Shown: positions 33,401 through 44,436, numbered from the stretch's first letter. The stretch: DNA of 64,000 nt from Protula sp. h YS-2021 (GCA_949752745.1 OX457027.1:90169720-90233719), one strand, 5' to 3'. The notes: generated by a model from the sequence alone, not told the origin. A program made the numbers and translations.

Positions 33401-36400
33401 CCCCCGCGGATAGTATCGTTATGTTTTGTGCCCCCCCCCCCCCCGCGGATAGCATCGTTATGTTTTGTGGCCCCCGGCTAATAGCATCGTTATGTTTTGT
33501 GCTCCCCCCCCCCCCCCGCGGATAGCATCGTTATGTTTTGTGGCCCCCGGCTAATAGCATCGTTATGTTTTGTGCTCCCCCCCCCCGCGGACAGTATCGT
33601 CATGTTTTGTGGCCCCCGACGGATAGCATCGTTATGTTTTGTGCCCCCCCCCCCCCCGCGGATAGCATCGTTATGTTTTGTGGCCCCGTCTAATAGCATC
33701 GTTATGTTTTGTGCTCCCACCCCCCCCCCCGCGGATAGCAGCGTTATGTTTTGTGGCCCCCGGCTAATAGCATCGTTATGTTTTGTGCTCCCCCCCCCCC
33801 CCCCGCGGACAGTATCGTCATGTTTTGGGGCCCCCGGCGGATAGCATCGTTATGTTTTGTCCCCCCCCCCCTCCCGCGGATAGTATCGTCATGTTTTGTG
33901 GCCCCCGACGGATAGCATCGTTATGTTTTGTGCCCCCCCCCCCCCCCCCCCCCGCGGATAGCATCGTTATGTTTTGTGGCCCCGTCTAATAGCATCGTTA
34001 TGTTTTGTGCTCCCACCCCCCCCCCCCCCCCCGCGGATAGCAGCGTTATGTTTTGTGGCCCCTGGCGGATAGCATCGTTATGTTTTGGGGCCCTGCCGAT
34101 AGCAGCGTTATGTTTTCTGCCGTCCCCCGCGAATAGCACCTCATGTTTTGTGGCTCCTCGCCCGTCAGGTACGCCATACAGCTGTGGGACGAGAACCGCC
34201 ATGGCGTGTGGGAGAACCGCGCCATGTACGTTTACTACGCGGAGCTGGTGTTCGAGCTGGCTGTACTCTCTATTGACTTCCTGCACCATCTACACATGCT
34301 GGTAAGACAACTCGCGCTTTAAACACTGGGCAGGGGAGGGGGGGGGGGGGGGGCTATATTTTAGAAAAGCTCATGCTTTTTGCATTCGTTTGAATAGCTG
34401 ATTATTGAGATAATAAAAACGCTAGTAACGTTTGAAACTCTTTTCACAATGTGCCTGTAAGTCCTTATACCATGCAATTTGATGCACGAAAGAGACTTAA
34501 GAGGTGGAAATGTGTGTGCACGAGCTTGCGTCATCGCTGTGACGTGTGTGTATGACATGTGCCTTGCAGCTGTGGGGCAACATCTTCCTGAGCATGGCGA
34601 GCCTGGTGATCTGTATGCAGCTGCGCTTCCTCTTTCACGAGTTCCAGCGCCGCGTGCGCCGCCACAAGAACTACCAGCGCGTCATCAGACACATGCAGGA
34701 CAAGTAAGTGTGACGTCATCAGTCACGTGCAGGGCAGGTAAGTGTGACGTCATCAAGCACGTGCAGGGCAAGTAAGTGTGGTGTCATCAGACACATGCAG
34801 GACAAGTAAGTTTGGCGTCATCAGGCACGTGCAGGGCAAGTAAGTGTGACGTCATCAGTCACGTGCAGGGCAAGTAAGTGTGGCGTCATCAGGCACGTGC
34901 AGGATAAGTGTGACGTCATCAGACACGTGCAGGATAAGTGTGACGTCATCAGGCACGTGCAGGGCAAGTGTGACGTCATCAGGCATGTGCAGGATAAGTG
35001 TCACGTATGTGTAAGTGTATAAGTAAGTGCAGGGCAAGTGTGACGCCCTCAGGCACGTAAGGATTAGTGCGTGTGACATCATCAGGCACGTACAAGACAT
35101 GTGTGACGTCATTAGGTATGTGCAGAACAAGTGTCGTCATCAGGCACATGCAAGACAAGTAAGTGACGTCACGATCACCCAGAACAGTTGCGGTCATTGT
35201 GGTCATGCAGAGCAAGCGGGTGACGTCATGAAGCATGCGTGGCACAACTAAATGATGTCATATATACAAGGCATTAAGTATAGGCATTGTAGCAAAAAGG
35301 AGTGTGTATTCTGAAGTAAGTTGGTGGGCAGTTTTAAATAGGTGATTTTAAGGATGATGATGTCATTTGTGTAGGTTTCCCATGGCAACACGGGAAGAAC
35401 TGGACAGTCTTGACGACGGCTGCGCCATCTGCTGGGAGCGCATGGAGCATGCGCGCAAGCTGCCGTGCAATCACTTCTTCCACAAGTAAGTCTCCCTCCC
35501 CCGCCCCCCCCCCCCCCCGCCTTCTCTCGTTCCTAGAGTACCTTGCCGAGGAAAGGAGTGGGTTGGAGGGGAGGGGAGGGGGATTTGTAATCTTTTGATA
35601 AAGGGAAAATTCGTGTGGTTTCGGCTTTAGATTCTTTGGAATGAGCGTTCACTTTTCAAAATAACGCACTCCCTTTGTGTTAAACTGAAACGTTGCGATA
35701 TTATGCTTGTTACACAATGTTTGTAGCTCGTGCCTACGCTCGTGGCTGGAACAGGACACGACGTGCCCCACGTGCCGCACGTCCATCGGCGACTCGCCCC
35801 TGGCCGGCGAGGAGAGGCCCCGTGCCCCGCAGCCGGGTGGCCCGGCGGGCGATCGGCCAGACAACGGGCCGCCCACGCCGCCTCAGGCGCGCCAGCTCAG
35901 GAATCACTTCTTCCACTTCGATGGTATGTCCATTTATGTCAGCAGTGACGTAAATTTCTGATAAGACCTGTCAGTTCATAATGTGTAAATGGGCATTGGA
36001 ACTGGAATTGTTTGAAATCAGATTGATTTGAATCGAATTATGTGTGGAGATCAAGAAGGTTTTCTTCATGATGTGGTAGAGACCAAGGCTATCCGTAACT
36101 ATCTGGCTCGGCTTGCGACCAGTCTTTTTATTTGCTTACTCACGTGAAATGCTTGGTCGCTGTGACAACCACTTCAGGCGAGCCCTGGGTAGAGTAGGTG
36201 GATGCCTCTATCGGGATTGCATTATGACGTCATGTGTAACGATGTTTGGCTGCATTGTGACGTCACATAAGGGAAAGCACAACCTGCTGTTTCTATGGTT
36301 ACAGGCTCGCGCTACGTGAGCTGGCTGCCGAGCTTCTCCGTGGAGGTACGCCACTCGCATCTCTTCGACCCGAGCGGGCGGCTCCGAGCAACGGCCATCA

Positions 36401-38738
36401 GCAACTCACAGTTTGATAACATGGTAATTAAATCAAATAAATTAAGACATAATGTGTAGTTGGTCAAGCTCAATTTTTGTAGAAATTCATTGACATTTAT
36501 TGTGCAAAAATGGGCATTAAAATTTTGCCATTCACGCCCATCATAAGTCAAGCAAATACTTTGATTTCGCAGTCAAGGGACCTAGTATGACATCAGCATA
36601 GGCAAATTGATCGCCCGACTGTCCACAGTAAGAGCGGTTACAGAAGATGATGAGACGAAATCCGCATTTTTTTACATGACCTTAGAGAACGATAGGCCAT
36701 TATCTGTAAAAAAAGTTAGAGATTTTGAGCTTATTTTCGGCCCTTTGGGCCCAAAATACAATATATAAGAGGTTTCTCGCCGACCTTGACCTCCTCGGTC
36801 ACGGTCAGTGTCAAAAACCGGGAGTTGACCATTATTTCAAAAATTGTTAGAGATAGAGCAATTTTGAGTTTATTTTCGACCGTTTGGGCCTTAAAAAGGA
36901 GATGTAAGGGAAGAGGTGACTTTCACCTCCTCGCTCATGGTCAATACTGAATTTAAGAGTTCAGTATCGTCTTTTTTGTGCCCCCCCCCCCCCCCCCCCA
37001 GGTGCAATTTTCGCTATTCTGTGGCGAAAACGGTAAAGTTATTACGCTGATTTGACTTGAGGCTGAGCGACTGAAGTTTGAAAGCGATAAAAAAGGCAGC
37101 GTGGTGATGAGGAACGTGAAAATGAAATAAATGAAAACAACTAAAGATAAACAAATAAATGCTGACGAAGGCGTGGCATGGCTAATTGCAGGCTCGGCAG
37201 GTGCGTGAAGTGTTCCCGGACGCGCCGCTAGAGGTCGTGCTGGAGGACCTACAGCGCACGCGCTCCGTGGAGCTCACCATAGAAAACCTCATCGACGGCA
37301 CCGTCCAGATCCCACAGGTAATGCCTGACCCCCCTCCCCCCATCCCCACACAGACCCACATGTAATTCCACCGATCCCCCTCCCTCCAACCGCCCCCCCC
37401 CCCCCCACACAGACCAAACTAGAGCCACTCCCTCCCCCTCCCTCCCGCCGTTCCCGACATTAACCCCGGATAGAGATCCTTGATCATAAAACAAGGGGAG
37501 TGTATCCAGGCATTTCGCAGCTTTGGAGTGAAAATAAAGAGGTTTAGAGGATATATTTTCTTTTCAATTCCAGGCACCGATACCTGCGTCAAATTCTGTA
37601 GCAACGACACCCACCTCCAGTGCCCCCGGTCTGACGTCACAGTCGCCGCATGACGCAGCAGCCGCCGCCGCCGTCGCACCGAGTACGTCACCGTCATCCC
37701 AGTTGTACGCGCCAGTGACGTACGACACAGACGGGAGCGTCGGGGGCGAGGCGTACACGGTGCGACGCGGGGCGGGGGCAGAGCGGGAGGACGCGGGATG
37801 GGGCAGGCACAGCAGCGGGGGCGGGTATTGGGATCACCTGAGTTTAGCAGACATATCAACAGACGAATCAGGTGATGAATTCAGGTGAGTGACGTACAGT
37901 GACGTCAGAACAGAAACTACAGAATTGTTTCAATGAGAGTCAGAAAGATTCTTTTATAGAAGAAAATAATAAAATATATGAAAATGATGTAAAAACTGCA
38001 TTAGTCACAATTCTGTTGAAACATATCGTTTGAGAGCGCGTTTTGTTTTTGTTACACGTCAAGTGGAGTTCCGCGTCAGGGAGGGTCGCGCTTCTCCAAA
38101 TCGCCGCGAGAGCGCGATTCCATGCTACGTCACAGGAAGAAAACGCTGCTAGAGCAAGCCAAAAAGTGAGTCTCCACATGCACGTGGCATTTCAAGATTA
38201 AAACTAAAAGGGCTTTTCCAACTGATCTGTCCCCACCAACAACCACGAATTGACTATGGTTTTTTTTTTGTTTTTTTTTGGTCGTGCTGGTATTCTTTTT
38301 CATTTGCACAGAAAAACAAGAAGTGAATTTTGCTGCCAGCTTGCATAAATCAATTCACCTCTGAATAGCAGAAAACGATAGTATCAGGTGTAAAGATGCC
38401 GCTCAGTATGTTTCGATTTTCGAAAAAACAAATAAAAAAGCTTCATGTCGTGAGGTGACATGAACCCGACCCATATTTCTGTGTTTCGTCTTATAACGTT
38501 AAGTGTTGTTTTTTTCTTCAGGAATTTCATTCAGAAAAAAGTTCAAGAAGAAGGGACGTCTGTGGATGGCCCCTCCCTTCCGGCGGAGCCCGATGGAGAG
38601 TCATTAGAGGAGCCGTCGGCACCGGAAGCCGGGCACCCTTCCCCATACACCGCGGATTCGAACACGGAGCCATCGGACCCACAGGCCAGGCGCGAGCTGC
38701 TGTACGAAGCGACGCGCAGACGACTGTTACGTCACTAG
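30471..38738 (+). CDS. AMFR: E3 ubiquitin-protein ligase AMFR (gp78), 14 coding exons, 732 aa
   Basis: Exons: 30471-30764, 31565-31657, 31916-32080, 32425-32580, 33028-33068, 34169-34301, 34570-34703, 35375-35485, 35727-35923, 36305-36423, 37192-37317, 37574-37884, 38064-38165, 38522-38738 (TAG). Every junction is GT-AG and every phase closes; total 2199 nt. The human protein is 643 aa; the excess is mainly in the first exon, the RING-to-CUE linker and exon 12. Multi-pass ER membrane domain about 16-320 (e.g. DKFWNFIFYKFIFIFG, conserved in human). RING 355-392 with C355, C358, C370, H372, H375, C378, C389, C392 all present. CUE ubiquitin-binding domain about 479-520 (VFPDAP). UBE2G2-binding (G2BR-like) helix about 639-664. 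C-terminal p97/VCP-binding motif 713-732, where R718-x5-A724-T725-x2-R728 has Thr for the usual second Ala. The protein ubiquitinates misfolded and sterol-regulated ER proteins for proteasomal degradation. Start chosen by match to the human N-terminus (LER-P-PSLRTYT). Confidence 0.97.
30885..31165 (+). repeat. Dispersed repeat family D, copy 2
   Basis: Lies in AMFR intron 1. Shares GAATTCAGTTGGGATAAAGA, AAGAAATGATAGAAAAAA, CAGAAACATATTCACA and GAAAGTGTGCATGTT with 23085-23350. Confidence 0.7.
31395..31545 (+). repeat. Dispersed repeat, copy 2 of 2
   Basis: Lies in AMFR intron 1, 20 bp before exon 2. Shares TAGGCCCCAAC, GGTTTGGGGTGTCCGTCTG, the CCGT-rich stretch and GGTTGGGGCCTGCTTGTGTT with 3765-3905. 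The MITE-like unit nearly reaches the acceptor. Confidence 0.65.
33028..33068 (+). CDS. AMFR: AMFR 41-nt micro-exon (exon 5)
   Basis: Flanked by TACTTACCTTTCAG and GTGAGA. It encodes CILLFLKTQYVII plus two bases of an Arg codon completed by exon 6 (AG|G). This fills exactly the 14-residue membrane segment that human AMFR has between FMAAE and the Y-I-LWD block. Leaving it out would shift the frame into exon 6 and remove the RING and everything after. Confidence 0.9.
33365..34150. repeat. About 31-bp minisatellite with long poly-C units, about 22 copies
   Basis: Units read GATAGCATCGTTATGTTTTG + TGGCCCCC(C)n, alternating with GGCTAATAGCATCG variants. The C-runs vary from 5 to about 23. The array fills most of AMFR intron 5 and its last unit ends 20-30 bp from the exon 6 acceptor (CTCCTCGCCCGTCAG). 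Open frames on both strands here are repeat translation. Confidence 0.95.
34680..35190 (+). repeat. About 34-bp minisatellite made from the AMFR exon 7 donor
   Basis: The 3' end of exon 7 and its donor read GTCATCAGACACATGCAGGA, CAA|GTAAGTGTGAC. The intron then repeats GTCATCAG(A/G/T)CAC(G/A)TGCAGG + CAAGTAAGTGTGAC about 13 times. Units near the exon keep a full GTAAGT donor; distal ones lose it (CAAGTGTGAC or ATAAGTGTGAC). Every complete unit contains TGACGTCATCA. Confidence 0.92.
36725..36965. repeat. Dispersed degenerate about 110-bp units (family F), AMFR intron 10
   Basis: Two units contain TTAGAGAT(A/T)GAGCAATTTTGAG, TTATTTTCG(A/G)CC and GACCTTGACCTCCTCGGTCA-like text. They match four units at 59270-59720. 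This is followed by a poly-C run (36982-37000). Confidence 0.65.
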
Positions 38739-38789
38739 GCGCGCCGGGGATCGTTTCAAAAACCATGCAAAATGTATATAGAGATATTA

Positions 38790-38795
38790 AATAAA
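38790..38795 (+). terminator. AMFR proximal polyadenylation signal
   Basis: AATAAA 52 bp after the stop codon, followed by an A-run. Further AATAAA hexamers lie downstream (38881, 41140), so a longer 3' UTR is possible. Confidence 0.6.
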
Positions 38796-39727
38796 AAAAA
38801 AACGTATTTTAAAAATTACTTAACAATTGTGTTAAAGAAAAATTAGATCATCCATGTGTTTTGTTTTTAATTTTAACAGTAATAAACGTATAAAGGTGTG
38901 GAGTGAAGTAACGAATGTGTGGACGCGTACGGCAGAATACGCCGACAGGTCTGGTGTGTGTTGATCGCGGCTGAGGGCTATGCCACAAGGACCTCATGCA
39001 AGTGGGAGTATATCGGCAGTGTGTGCGCAGGACGGGGCGATTAATTAAAAGCGCGGGAAGTTCAATCGCATCTTTTATAGGTTCACTTCCGATTGTGGTG
39101 AAAACTTTCGCTCTCACGGACTTCGTTCATGTTAACTAAATACTTAAAAATTCTAAAGTATCGGGTCAGTATCGTTGGCCAGAACGTCTTCCTAAAGAAT
39201 GCAAGCGGTTAGAGTGGATTAGCTGTCATTTCTTTATAGTGCATTTATTTACGCGGTCGGATGATATTACATCAGAATCATGTTCGCTTATAGTGTATCA
39301 GTTGTCAGCGTGTGGTAGATTGAGAGAAAATGGAACAAAACTAAACGACATGATCAGACATTTATTTTTATATGTAGCACTTATTTTGACATTATAGCAA
39401 TAACGAATCCTTGTTCCTGAGTTGATTCAGTTTACGATCAGGTAACGACTCTTATAATAACTGCTGAATTCGCATGGTCAGAATGGGTTTGATGTCTTTT
39501 TTTTTCTCGACCAAAAAGTCCACATCCTTTTTAAGAGTGCGTTGTTGTTTTGCAATTTATTTTGAAGTTTCTGAGTTAGTTTTGTAAACCTCCAAAACGA
39601 TTAAGCATGTTATATATTTTAGTGCTTGTTCCAAGGTTGTCCTGAAGAGAGCCCGCTTGTGCTGCAGTATGTGGTAGCGAAGTATCTGTATGCTAGTGGC
39701 ATTTCTTTCAAATCAAGGGTGGGGAAT

Positions 39728-39828
39728 TAGAAGGAATGAGAAGGCGGGAATTTTCGTGTGGTTTTACATGAGCGCACCGAATGAGAAGGCGGGAATTTTC
39801 GTGTGGTTTTGCATGAGCGCACCTTATA
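39728..39828. repeat. About 48-bp tandem duplication
   Basis: GAATGAGAAGGCGGGAATTT + TCGTGTGGTTTT(A/G)CATGAGCGCACC occurs twice back to back. The rest of 38800-40340 shows no gene; 39915-40055 has degenerate repeats of ATTACTGTGTGA. Confidence 0.85.
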
Positions 39829-40343
39829 TTTAACCTTGTTGATGGACTGTGATAAAATCGTCTTGTTATGATTGTGAAAACGATTGTGTGAGTGATTAAC
39901 GTGGACTCGCCTGGTTACATGTGTTACGTAATGGCAAAATTACTGTGTGACATTAAGCGTCTTATATAAGTACTGGCGAAATTACTGTGTGAAATGAACC
40001 GTGTTATGTAATTTCATGAGTTACATTGTTACGTAATTGATGACTAAGTTACTGCGTAAAGGCTAATTTTTTTTCTATAATTAACGATGACATTTCTGAG
40101 AGGGGGGAGGCGCCTGGATAAATTCCAAGTGCTACTCAGAGGCAGGCGTGAAGTCACGGCTTCAGGTAAACACGTGCGAAATCACAGCGCTGTTTGTCTG
40201 CCGGGTCAGGTTTTGTAAACCATTTAAGAACAGTGACATTGTCGCATAAATTACGTTTCAAAGTTGCTGTGAAATCAGTTTGGCGCGCTGTAACCCCCGT
40301 GGCATTGTCGGACAACACAGGGCTTGTTCAGTGCTGACTTGTA

Positions 40344-40543
40344 NNNNNNNNNNNNNNNNNNNNNNNNNNNNNNNNNNNNNNNNNNNNNNNNNNNNNNNNN
40401 NNNNNNNNNNNNNNNNNNNNNNNNNNNNNNNNNNNNNNNNNNNNNNNNNNNNNNNNNNNNNNNNNNNNNNNNNNNNNNNNNNNNNNNNNNNNNNNNNNNN
40501 NNNNNNNNNNNNNNNNNNNNNNNNNNNNNNNNNNNNNNNNNNN
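40344..40543. other. Assembly gap (200 N)
   Basis: Exactly 200 N. The left flank ends GACTTGTA and the right flank begins GACTTGTATG, an 8-base overlap. The apparent frames across it are meaningless. Confidence 1.
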
Positions 40544-40844
40544 GACTTGTATGCGCTCTTTTACCAACATTTAACGTTCTTGGTTTTGAGTTAACCAGCC
40601 TTTTTGTTTTGAAGTCTGGAAGAAGTTTCATGATCAGGTGTTCATTTTTTCCTTTATCATCCGCGTCCAAGCTTTGTTGTTGAAGTTATATGTGTTTGAT
40701 GTGTCGTTGTGTGTGGGTGCGTGTATGCTCGTTTATATGTGTGTCAGTAAGAGATCCCTTGCGTTGTTCAATTTTATATGTATTTTTAGAACATAGTATA
40801 AATCCTGATGAGCATTGTGCCTTTGCTTTTGAGTCACAAAACTG

Positions 40845-41035
40845 TTGTAGTGTGTGACGTCTTTGTTGCGTGTGACGTATTATTAGGAGTGACGTCGCTG
40901 TGCGTGGCGTCGTCATAACGTATGGCGTCATCATTGTGTGTAAGATTGTTGTTGTGCGTGACGTCATTTTCTGCGTGTGACGTCATCGCCCGCTGTGTTC
41001 TAGTCCGCAGTTTTAACGTGTAGTGGAGTGACGTA
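40845..41035. other. Cluster of GTGACGTC/TGACGTCAT motifs
   Basis: Nine or so occurrences of TGACGT or GGCGTC in 190 bp, degenerate repeats of GTGTGTGACGTC. The full octamer TGACGTCA occurs at about 40961 and 40978. Confidence 0.6.
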
Positions 41036-41579
41036 ACATTTGGTTATGGACGGTGTATGTGCCTGCAAAGTGATGTCTTATGAAATAAGAAATATATTTT
41101 ATGCCTTAAATTGCTAATGATTGCCTGGGAAATACGAGAAATAAAGAATCTAAAATCATTTATATTGTGTCACTGTAATTAGATGATGAAGAGCGCTATA
41201 AAGGTTTCTCTTGGCCGAAATTTAGAAAATCTCATCGAGCATAAATTCACAAAGCCTGCCCTCCCCCCTCCCCCCCCCCCCCACCACCACCACCTCTTTG
41301 ACACTCATAAAACATCTCCCCTTCCCTGACTTTGGTCAACAGGAGTCACCCCGGTGCTGTTTATTCGCTCCCAACCGGGGCATTAGGTTTGGGTGTTGTC
41401 CGTCCGTCCAGGATGGGCGCCATCTTGTATTCACACAGCGTCTCCTCTCTCCTGCTTATATTCACGTTCTTATAGTCAGTGCGCATCGCTCCTCTTGACG
41501 TGCATTGGCAGCGCGTCCTACCTTTCTGGTTGGTATTCACAAAGTAACCGTGGATATATTTACAAAGCGACCTCAGTTC

Positions 41580-44090
41580 GTGCATACATTCGCAAAACAC
41601 GCCCTCGGGTTTGTCATCTTTTGCATACTATCCCAAAATGCGCTGTAAATTCCACCTATCCCCACAGGAACGCTGTGAAGTGGTCCCGCACCCCACAGGA
41701 ACGCTGTGAAGCGGCCCCTAACCCCAAAGAAACGCTGTGAATCGGTCCCTCACCCCACAAGAACGCTGTGAAGCGGCCCCTCACCCCACAAGAACGCTGT
41801 GAAGCGGCCCCTCACCCCACAAGAACGCTGTTAAGCGGCCCCTTACCCAAAAAGAACGCTGTGAAGCGGCCCCTCACCCCACAGGAACGCTGTGAAACGG
41901 TCCCTCACCCCACAGGAACGCTGTGAAGCGGTCCCTCGACCCACAGGAACGCCGTGAAGCGGCCCCTCACCCCACAGGAACGCTGTGAAGCGGCCCCTCA
42001 CCCCACAGGAACGCCGTGAAGCGGTCCCTCACCCCACAGGAACGCTGTGAAGCGGTCCCTCACCCCACAGGAACGCTGTGAAGCGGTCCCTCACCCCACA
42101 GGAACGCTGTGAAGCGGTCCCTCACCTCACAAGAACGCTGTGAAGCGGCCCCTCACCCCACAAGAACACTGTGAAGCGGTCCCTCACCCCACAAGAACGC
42201 TGTGAAGCGGCCCCTCACCCCACAGGAACGCTGTGAAGCGGTCCCTCACCCCACAGGAACGCTGTGAAGCGGTCCCTCACCCCACAGGAACGCTGTGAAG
42301 CGGTCCCTCACCCCACAGGAACGCTGTGAAGCGGTCCCTCACCTCACAAGAACGCTGTGAAGCGGCCCCTCACCCCACAAGAACGCTGTGAAGCGGTCCC
42401 TCACCCCACAAGAACGCTGTGAAGCGGCCCCTCACCCCACAGGAACGCCGTGAAGCGGCCCCTCACCCCACAGGAACGCTGTGAAGCGGCCCCTCACCCC
42501 ACAGGAACGCCGTGAAGCGGTCCCTCACCCCACAGGAACGCCGTGAAGCGGTCCCTCACCCCACAGGAACGCTGCGAAGCGGCCCCTCACCCCACAGGAA
42601 CGCTGTGAAGCGGTCCCTCACCCCACAGGAACGCCGTGAAGCGGCCCCTCACGCCACAGGAACGCTGTGAAGCGGCCCCTCACCCCACAGGAACGCTGTG
42701 AAGCGGTCCCTCACCCCACAGGAACGCTGTGAAGCGGCCCCTCACCCCACAGGAACGCTGTGAAGCGGCCCCTCACCCCACAGGAACGCTGTGAAGCGGT
42801 CCCTCACCCAACAAGAACGCTGTAAAGCGGTCCCTCACACCACAAGATCGCTGTGAAGCGGTCCCTCACCCCACAAGAACGCCGTGAAACGGTCCCTCAC
42901 CCCCACAGGAACGCTGTGAAGCGGTCCCTCACCCCACAAGAACGCTGTGAAGCGGCCCCTCACCCCCCAGGAACGCTGTGAAGCGGTCCCTCACCCCACA
43001 AGAACGCTGTGAAGCGGCCTCTCACCCCACAGGAACGCTGTGAAGCGGTCCCTCACCCCACAAGAACGCTGTGAAGCGGTCCCTCACCCCACAAGAACGC
43101 TGTGAAGCGGTCCCTCACCCCACAAGAACGCTGTGAAGCGGTCCCTCACCCCACAAGAACACTGTGAAGCGGTCCCTCACCCCACAAGAACGCCGTGAAG
43201 CGGTCCCTCACCCCACAGGAACGCTGTGAAGCGGCCCCTCACCCCACGAGAACGCTGTGAAGTGGCCCCTCACTCCACAGGAACGCTGTGAAGCGGCCCC
43301 TCACCCCACAAGAACGCTGTGAAGCGGTCCCTCACCCCACAAGAACACTGTGAAGCGGTCCCTCACCCCACAAGAACGCCGTGAAGCGGTCCCTCACCCC
43401 CACAGGAACGCTGTGAAGCGGCCCCTAACCCCACAGGAACGCTGTGAAGCGGTCCCTCACCCCACAAGAACGCTGTGAAGCGGTCCCTCACCCCACAAGC
43501 ACGCTGTGAAGCGGTCCCTCACCCCACAGGAACGCTGTGAAGCGGCCCCTCACCCCACAGGAACGCTGTGAAGCGGCCCCTCACCCCACAGGAACGCTGT
43601 GTAGCGACCCCTCACCCCACAGGAACGCTGTGAAGCGGCCCCTCACCCCACAGGAACGCTGTGAAGCGGTCCCTCACCCCACAGGAACGCTTTGAAGTGG
43701 TCTCGTACCCCACAGGAACGCTGTGAAACGGTCCCTCACAACACAGGAACGCTGTGAAGCGGCCCCTCACCCCACAGGAACGCCGTGAAGCGGTCCCTCA
43801 CCCCACAAGAACGCTGTGAAGCGGTCCCTCACCCCACAGGAACGCTGTGAAGCGGTCCCTCACCCCACAGGAACGCTGTGAAGCGGTCCCTCACCTCACA
43901 AGAACGCTGTGAAGCGGTCCCTCACCCCACAGGAACGCTTTGAAGTGGTATGGTACCCCACAGGAACGCTGTGAAACGGTCCCTCACCCCACAGGAACGC
44001 CGTGAAGCGGCCCCTCACCCCACAGGAACGCTGTGAAGCGGTCCCTCACCCAACAGCAACGCTGTGAAGCGGTCCCTAACCGCCGGGAGT
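41580..44090 (+). repeat. 31-bp minisatellite, about 79 copies
   Basis: Unit CCCCACAGGAACGCTGTGAA + GCGGTCCCTCA, very homogeneous; main variants are GG/AG before AACGC, TCC/CCC before CTCA and CTG/CCG. The left flank (41580-41660, with AACACGCCCTCGGGTTTGTC and CCCAAAATGCGCTGTAAATT) is shared in inverted form with 47400-47490. There is no direct ORF across it and no spacer diversity, so it is not CRISPR. Confidence 0.98.
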
Positions 44091-44436
44091 CCACTCACGT
44101 ACCAGCTGGTTGCCATACATGTCCGTAACTCTTTAAAGCGGCGTCTTTGTGCGGAGTGATACCTTGAACTAATATCCCTTTTTAACCAAGCATGGAGTAC
44201 AGGTCTGAAAGAACTCCCTCCCCTTTTCTTAATAGAAATGAGAAATACCTCCCCCCCCCTTTTTTTTTAACGAAATTGGCACTCCGCGCGGACTGCTTCT
44301 GGCCTCAGCATTATTCCCCCCTTCTCCACACATGATATCAAGTGGCCCTTGCCGTTTTTAAATGTACAGCTGTACAGTTGCCCCCAACCAGGAATCTGGG
44401 CCGTGTACTTACGTACAGTTCTAGTTCTGTTAATGT

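Noticed and set aside
33490..34305. Long frames on both strands (up to 125 codons, MFCGPRRIASLCF-type)
   Set aside because: They are translations of the poly-C minisatellite in AMFR intron 5; no splice-independent start, no domain, frames on both strands alike.
35649..35953. Several alternative and antisense frames of 60-86 codons
   Set aside because: Shadows of the GC-rich AMFR exon 9, whose correct frame carries the second half of the RING.
37249..37859. 146-codon and 81-codon minus-strand frames
   Set aside because: Antisense shadows of AMFR exons 11-12 and the C-rich intron between them.
40275..40683. Frames of 80-131 codons
   Set aside because: They span the 200-N gap.
41640..44090. 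CRISPR-like regular array
   Set aside because: Units are contiguous 31-mers with no unique spacers and no cas genes, in a spliced eukaryotic locus; it is a minisatellite.
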